In this document: piece after piece, positions 6,568 to 9,127 of the stretch
Layout of the letters: the number at the start of each line of letters is the position of its first letter
How positions within the stretch are numbered: the stretch's first letter is position 1
Origin: an uncultured Nitrospinaceae bacterium
GTDB lineage: Bacteria; Nitrospinota; Nitrospinia; Nitrospinales; VA-1
Length of the DNA: 9,127 bases
Assembly: GCA_913043155.1 (NCBI GenBank)
Contig: CAJWLY010000048.1
Coordinates: 1 to 9,127 of the forward strand
Direction: 5' to 3'
Made by a program: the position numbers and the translations under genes
The notes under the pieces: generated by a model
Database searches by the model: none
Seen by the model: only the letters and a program-made list of their open reading frames with translations
Told to the model about the DNA's origin: nothing

Positions 6568-8685
6568 ATGAAACTCACTCAGGATATTATTCTCAAACAA
6601 ATCCACAAAAAAGCAAAACGGCCAATGAAGATAGCCGAACTGGCACGGTGTCTTTCTATCCCAGATGCCCAAAGGCGTGAGTTCCGCAGCCGAATCAAGG
6701 AAATGGCTGAGGCAGGGACGCTCATCCGCCTTCGGGGAGGGCGCTTTGGTCCACCGGATGAAATAAACCTGATCACGGGAACCTTTCAGGGGCACCCGAA
6801 CGGATACGGGTTCATAGTTCCGGACAAGGACGATGGGGAGGGCGACGTTTACATCGCCCCACGCAATACTGCTGGGGCCATGCATAAGGATCGGATCGTA
6901 GCACGTATCGAATCGCGGGGAAACCTGGGGCGGCCCGAGGGCCGGATCATCCGCATCCTAGAGCGCACAACCTCTTCCCTAATCGGTTTGTTCGAACCGC
7001 TCGACCGCGACGGATGGGTTGTCCCCATGGAGGAAAAATATTTCCACGATATTTTCGTCCCTGCAAAAAATAAGCATGGCGCTAAACGCGGACATGTCGT
7101 TGTCGTCGAGATCACCTCCTATCCGGCGAAGCACCAGCCCCCAATAGGAAATGTCACAGAAGTCTTGGGGTACTCCAACGACCCACAGGTGGAATTGAAA
7201 TCCATCTTCCGTAAATTTGGAACGCGCACGGATTTTCCTCCCAACGTTATAAAACAAGCGGAACAGGCCACAGCACTCTTTGACAAAGAGGAACGGGAAA
7301 AGCGCCGTGACCTGACAGACCAGATCGCGTTCACCATCGACGGCGAAACCGCGAAGGATTTCGACGACGCTGTTTCCCTGAATCTCACTGATGCAGGGTA
7401 TCTCCTAGACGTTCACATTGCCGACGTGAGTCATTACGTAACAAAAGACTCGGCCCTCGACAAGGAAGCCCTAGAACGCGGCACGAGCATTTACTTCCCC
7501 AATGGGGTCATCCCTATGCTTCCCTTCGGGTTGTCCAACGAAGCGTGTAGCCTCAAGCCCGATGTGGAACGGTTGACGATGACCGTACGCATCGAATTTG
7601 ATCGTGAAGGAAACGTACTTGAATCGAAGTTCTTCAACTCTATCATCAAAAGCTGTGCCCGATTTACCTATACCGAGGTGGCTCACCTCATCGAAAAAGG
7701 AGACACTAAAAACCATTACGGGAAGACCATGGGTGTTTTAAAACAGATGCACAAGCTCAGCCGGATTCTGCGAAAGCGCAGGTTTGAGTCTGGAAGCGTC
7801 GATTTCCAGATACCCGAACCGGAAATTCACATGGACTCCGAAGGGCAGGTGAAACGAATTATCAAGGCCGAACACAACGATGCACATGAAATGATCGAAG
7901 AGTTCATGCTGGCCGCCAACCAGGCAGTGGCGCGTTACCTGTTCGAACAGAAAACTCCATCTATCCATCGCATCCACGAAGCGCCTGACGAGGACAAGAT
8001 TGCTGCGTTCCAAGAATTTATCGACGGATTTGGCCTCCGCCTACGCTCGACTCGCACCGTACGGTCGGTCGACCTGCACAACCTACTCAGAAAAGTTCAT
8101 GACCGACCGGAAGAGCGTGTGATCAACACCTTGCTTCTCCGTACAATGAAGCGCGCTCAGTACTCAGAAAAAGGTCTAGGCCATTTTTGTCTAGGGTTCG
8201 ACCACTATACTCACTTCACGTCACCCATCCGACGTTACCCCGACCTGATCACGCACCGTCTACTCAAGGCCTGTCTCACCCGAAAACATTCCGCACGGGA
8301 AAAAAAATGTCTCGCAAAAGAAATGAAAGAAATTTCGGAACTGTCCTCAATCAAAGAGGAGAAGGCCATGGAAGTCGAACGGGAAGTTAACGATCTGCGT
8401 CGCGTTCAGTTTATGGCCGACAAGGTAGGAAAAACTTTTTCCGGACTCATCGTCAGCGTTACCCCATTCGGATTTTTCGTGGAGTTAACGAAAGTATTCG
8501 TGGAAGGCTTGGTGAGAATATCAAGCCTCACCGACGATTATTACATCTACATAGAACCAGAACACAAATGGCGTGGCCAGCGCCGACATAAAGTTTACCA
8601 GATCGGCGATTGCGTTAAAGTGCGCGTGGCCGAGGTCAGCCTGACTCTGCGCCGCATTGGTCTGACACTCCAGCAACCGCTTTAA
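6568..8685 (+). CDS. rnr: Ribonuclease R
   Basis: Processive 3'-to-5' exoribonuclease that degrades structured RNA and takes part in rRNA/tmRNA quality control. It has 705 residues, against 813 in E. coli but close to many other RNase R proteins. Domains in order: an N-terminal winged-helix segment (about 1-60); two cold-shock RNA-binding domains (about 65-210, with GHPNGYGFIVPD at 75-86); the RNB catalytic domain (about 248-570); and a C-terminal S1 domain (about 620-702). The magnesium-binding aspartates are all present in DGETAKDFDDAV, at D258, D264, D266 and D267. The substrate-channel motif HFTSPIRRYPDL is at 549-560. The long lysine-rich tail of enterobacterial RNase R is absent. The Shine-Dalgarno sequence is poor (only GAGC just before the ATG), but the N-terminus fits the family. 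It is transcribed divergently from pheT. Confidence 0.97.
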   Translation: MKLTQDIILKQIHKKAKRPMKIAELARCLSIPDAQRREFRSRIKEMAEAGTLIRLRGGRFGPPDEINLITGTFQGHPNGYGFIVPDKDDGEGDVYIAPRNTAGAMHKDRIVARIESRGNLGRPEGRIIRILERTTSSLIGLFEPLDRDGWVVPMEEKYFHDIFVPAKNKHGAKRGHVVVVEITSYPAKHQPPIGNVTEVLGYSNDPQVELKSIFRKFGTRTDFPPNVIKQAEQATALFDKEEREKRRDLTDQIAFTIDGETAKDFDDAVSLNLTDAGYLLDVHIADVSHYVTKDSALDKEALERGTSIYFPNGVIPMLPFGLSNEACSLKPDVERLTMTVRIEFDREGNVLESKFFNSIIKSCARFTYTEVAHLIEKGDTKNHYGKTMGVLKQMHKLSRILRKRRFESGSVDFQIPEPEIHMDSEGQVKRIIKAEHNDAHEMIEEFMLAANQAVARYLFEQKTPSIHRIHEAPDEDKIAAFQEFIDGFGLRLRSTRTVRSVDLHNLLRKVHDRPEERVINTLLLRTMKRAQYSEKGLGHFCLGFDHYTHFTSPIRRYPDLITHRLLKACLTRKHSAREKKCLAKEMKEISELSSIKEEKAMEVEREVNDLRRVQFMADKVGKTFSGLIVSVTPFGFFVELTKVFVEGLVRISSLTDDYYIYIEPEHKWRGQRRHKVYQIGDCVKVRVAEVSLTLRRIGLTLQQPL

Positions 8686-8882
8686 GGCGGAGGATAACGC
8701 CCTAAACCGTCACACAGGAATTTTGCCGATCCCAAGCTATCTCGTACCCACTTGGAACGATAGCTAGCGCCTGCCTCACCATGTCCCGGGTCAAAGGGAT
8801 CCATCTATCAACAACTACACACCCATAACTGGGGGATAGAACCCTGTGGCGTCTAAGTTCAGGAAGCATGCACCAATTCAGG
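8686..8882. other. Structured intergenic region downstream of rnr
   Basis: No convincing protein gene is seen; a 73-codon minus-strand frame (8923-8702, GTG start) has no recognisable motif or Shine-Dalgarno sequence. The DNA is rich in inverted repeats: GGCG/CGCC directly after the rnr stop, CCAAG/CTTGG (8732-8736 with 8751-8755), AGCTATC/GATAGCT (8735-8741 with 8759-8765), and CTATC/GATAG (8805-8809 with 8835-8839) flanked by GGG (8796-8798) and CCC (8842-8844). None is followed by a clear T-tract, so no standard terminator is called. Confidence 0.5.
8735..8765. repeat. Inverted repeat AGCTATC/GATAGCT
   Basis: Two perfect 7-base arms (8735-8741 and 8759-8765) flank a 17-base spacer. GT (8744-8745) and AC (8757-8758) extend the stem after a two-base bulge. 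The left arm overlaps the CCAAG arm of a second inverted repeat, so the two stems cross rather than nest. Confidence 0.6.
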
Positions 8883-8911
8883 TTGTGGTTTGAAACAGAA
8901 TTTGTTATAAA
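8883..8911 (+). promoter_or_regulatory. Extended -10 promoter for the gene at 8953
   Basis: TATAAA (8906-8911) is preceded by TGT, giving an extended -10. A weak -35, TTGTGG (8883-8888), lies 17 bases upstream. Predicted initiation near 8918 leaves a leader of about 35 bases that contains the GAGGTGA Shine-Dalgarno sequence. Confidence 0.55.
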
Positions 8912-8952
8912 GCCCCTTTCCACGGAACATTTTTTCGAGGTGATTGAAAATC

Positions 8953-9127
8953 ATGGCAACGTTGGAACAAGTACAAACGCATGTTAAAAAAGCTCAATCC
9001 GCTTTCAACGACTCAGCAAAAAAAGCTGATGACCCGAAAGACAACCCAGAAGTCCGACAAAAGAAGAAAAAATTGAAACGTCTGCAACGTAAAGCTTCCA
9101 AGATGGTAGCCACGGCACAGATGGTCG
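8953..9127 (+). CDS. Small lysine-rich protein of unknown function, partial (3' end beyond window)
   Basis: An ATG at 8953 opens a frame that stays open to the window edge (58 codons, beginning MATLEQVQTHVKKAQSAF). It is preceded by GAGGTGA nine bases upstream and by an extended -10 promoter, so start and strand are well supported. The visible part is helical in character and strongly charged, with a basic run QKKKKLKRLQRK at about residues 36-47. It has no membrane segment, signal peptide or catalytic motif. The composition is compatible with nucleic-acid or ribosome binding or with a coiled coil, but I do not recognise the family. It lies downstream of rnr on the same strand but is separated by 267 bases and has its own promoter. 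Confidence 0.75.
   Translation, partial: MATLEQVQTHVKKAQSAFNDSAKKADDPKDNPEVRQKKKKLKRLQRKASKMVATAQMV

Noticed and set aside
8686..8698. GGCG/CGCC hairpin after rnr as an intrinsic terminator
   Set aside because: Four-base stem with no following T-tract; too weak to call.
8702..8923. 73-codon minus-strand frame with GTG start
   Set aside because: No Shine-Dalgarno sequence, no recognisable motif, and it covers the promoter and inverted repeats of the intergenic region; it is probably a chance frame.

Overview
This is a 9.1 kb stretch of bacterial housekeeping DNA with roughly balanced base composition. Most of it is a minus-strand cluster that reads, in order of transcription, pheT, a ZapB-like coiled-coil gene, zapA, a 6S RNA, fthC (5-formyltetrahydrofolate cyclo-ligase), rny (RNase Y) and a ymdB-family phosphoesterase cut by the left window edge. 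On the plus strand, rnr (RNase R) diverges from pheT, and a small lysine-rich gene of unknown function runs off the right edge. The zapA-6S-fthC order is familiar from proteobacteria. The rny-ymdB pair is shared with Firmicutes and many delta-type lineages. Together they suggest a Gram-negative of the former Deltaproteobacteria or a neighbouring phylum such as Nitrospinota; no rRNA or species-specific marker confirms this.

Layout: 1-746 ymdB (partial), 759-2345 rny and 2371-2997 fthC form a tight unit. Positions 2998-3649 form a 650-base gap with no convincing protein gene. It holds a well-supported 6S RNA (about 3610-3416), a probable terminator, and a candidate promoter with a long fthC leader. 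Positions 3650-4242 hold zapA and the ZapB-like gene, which overlap or abut. Positions 4325-6418 hold pheT, and 6419-6567 is a divergent promoter region. Positions 6568-8685 hold rnr. Positions 8686-8952 are a structured intergenic stretch with a good promoter for the last gene, which starts at 8953.

Functionally the window combines translation (PheRS beta), Z-ring assembly (ZapA and a ZapB-like protein), growth-phase control of RNA polymerase (6S RNA), folate one-carbon metabolism, and RNA decay (RNase Y, RNase R).

The most notable points are these. PheT is about 100 residues short because the N-terminal tRNA-binding OB-fold is missing. pheT is separated from pheS and has its own strong promoter. 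The ZapB-like gene has a promoter placed so that transcription could begin on its start codon. The sequence after rnr contains interleaved inverted repeats that could form a pseudoknot or a switch. I did not find a mobile element, a CRISPR array, a defence system or a clearly new multi-gene system.
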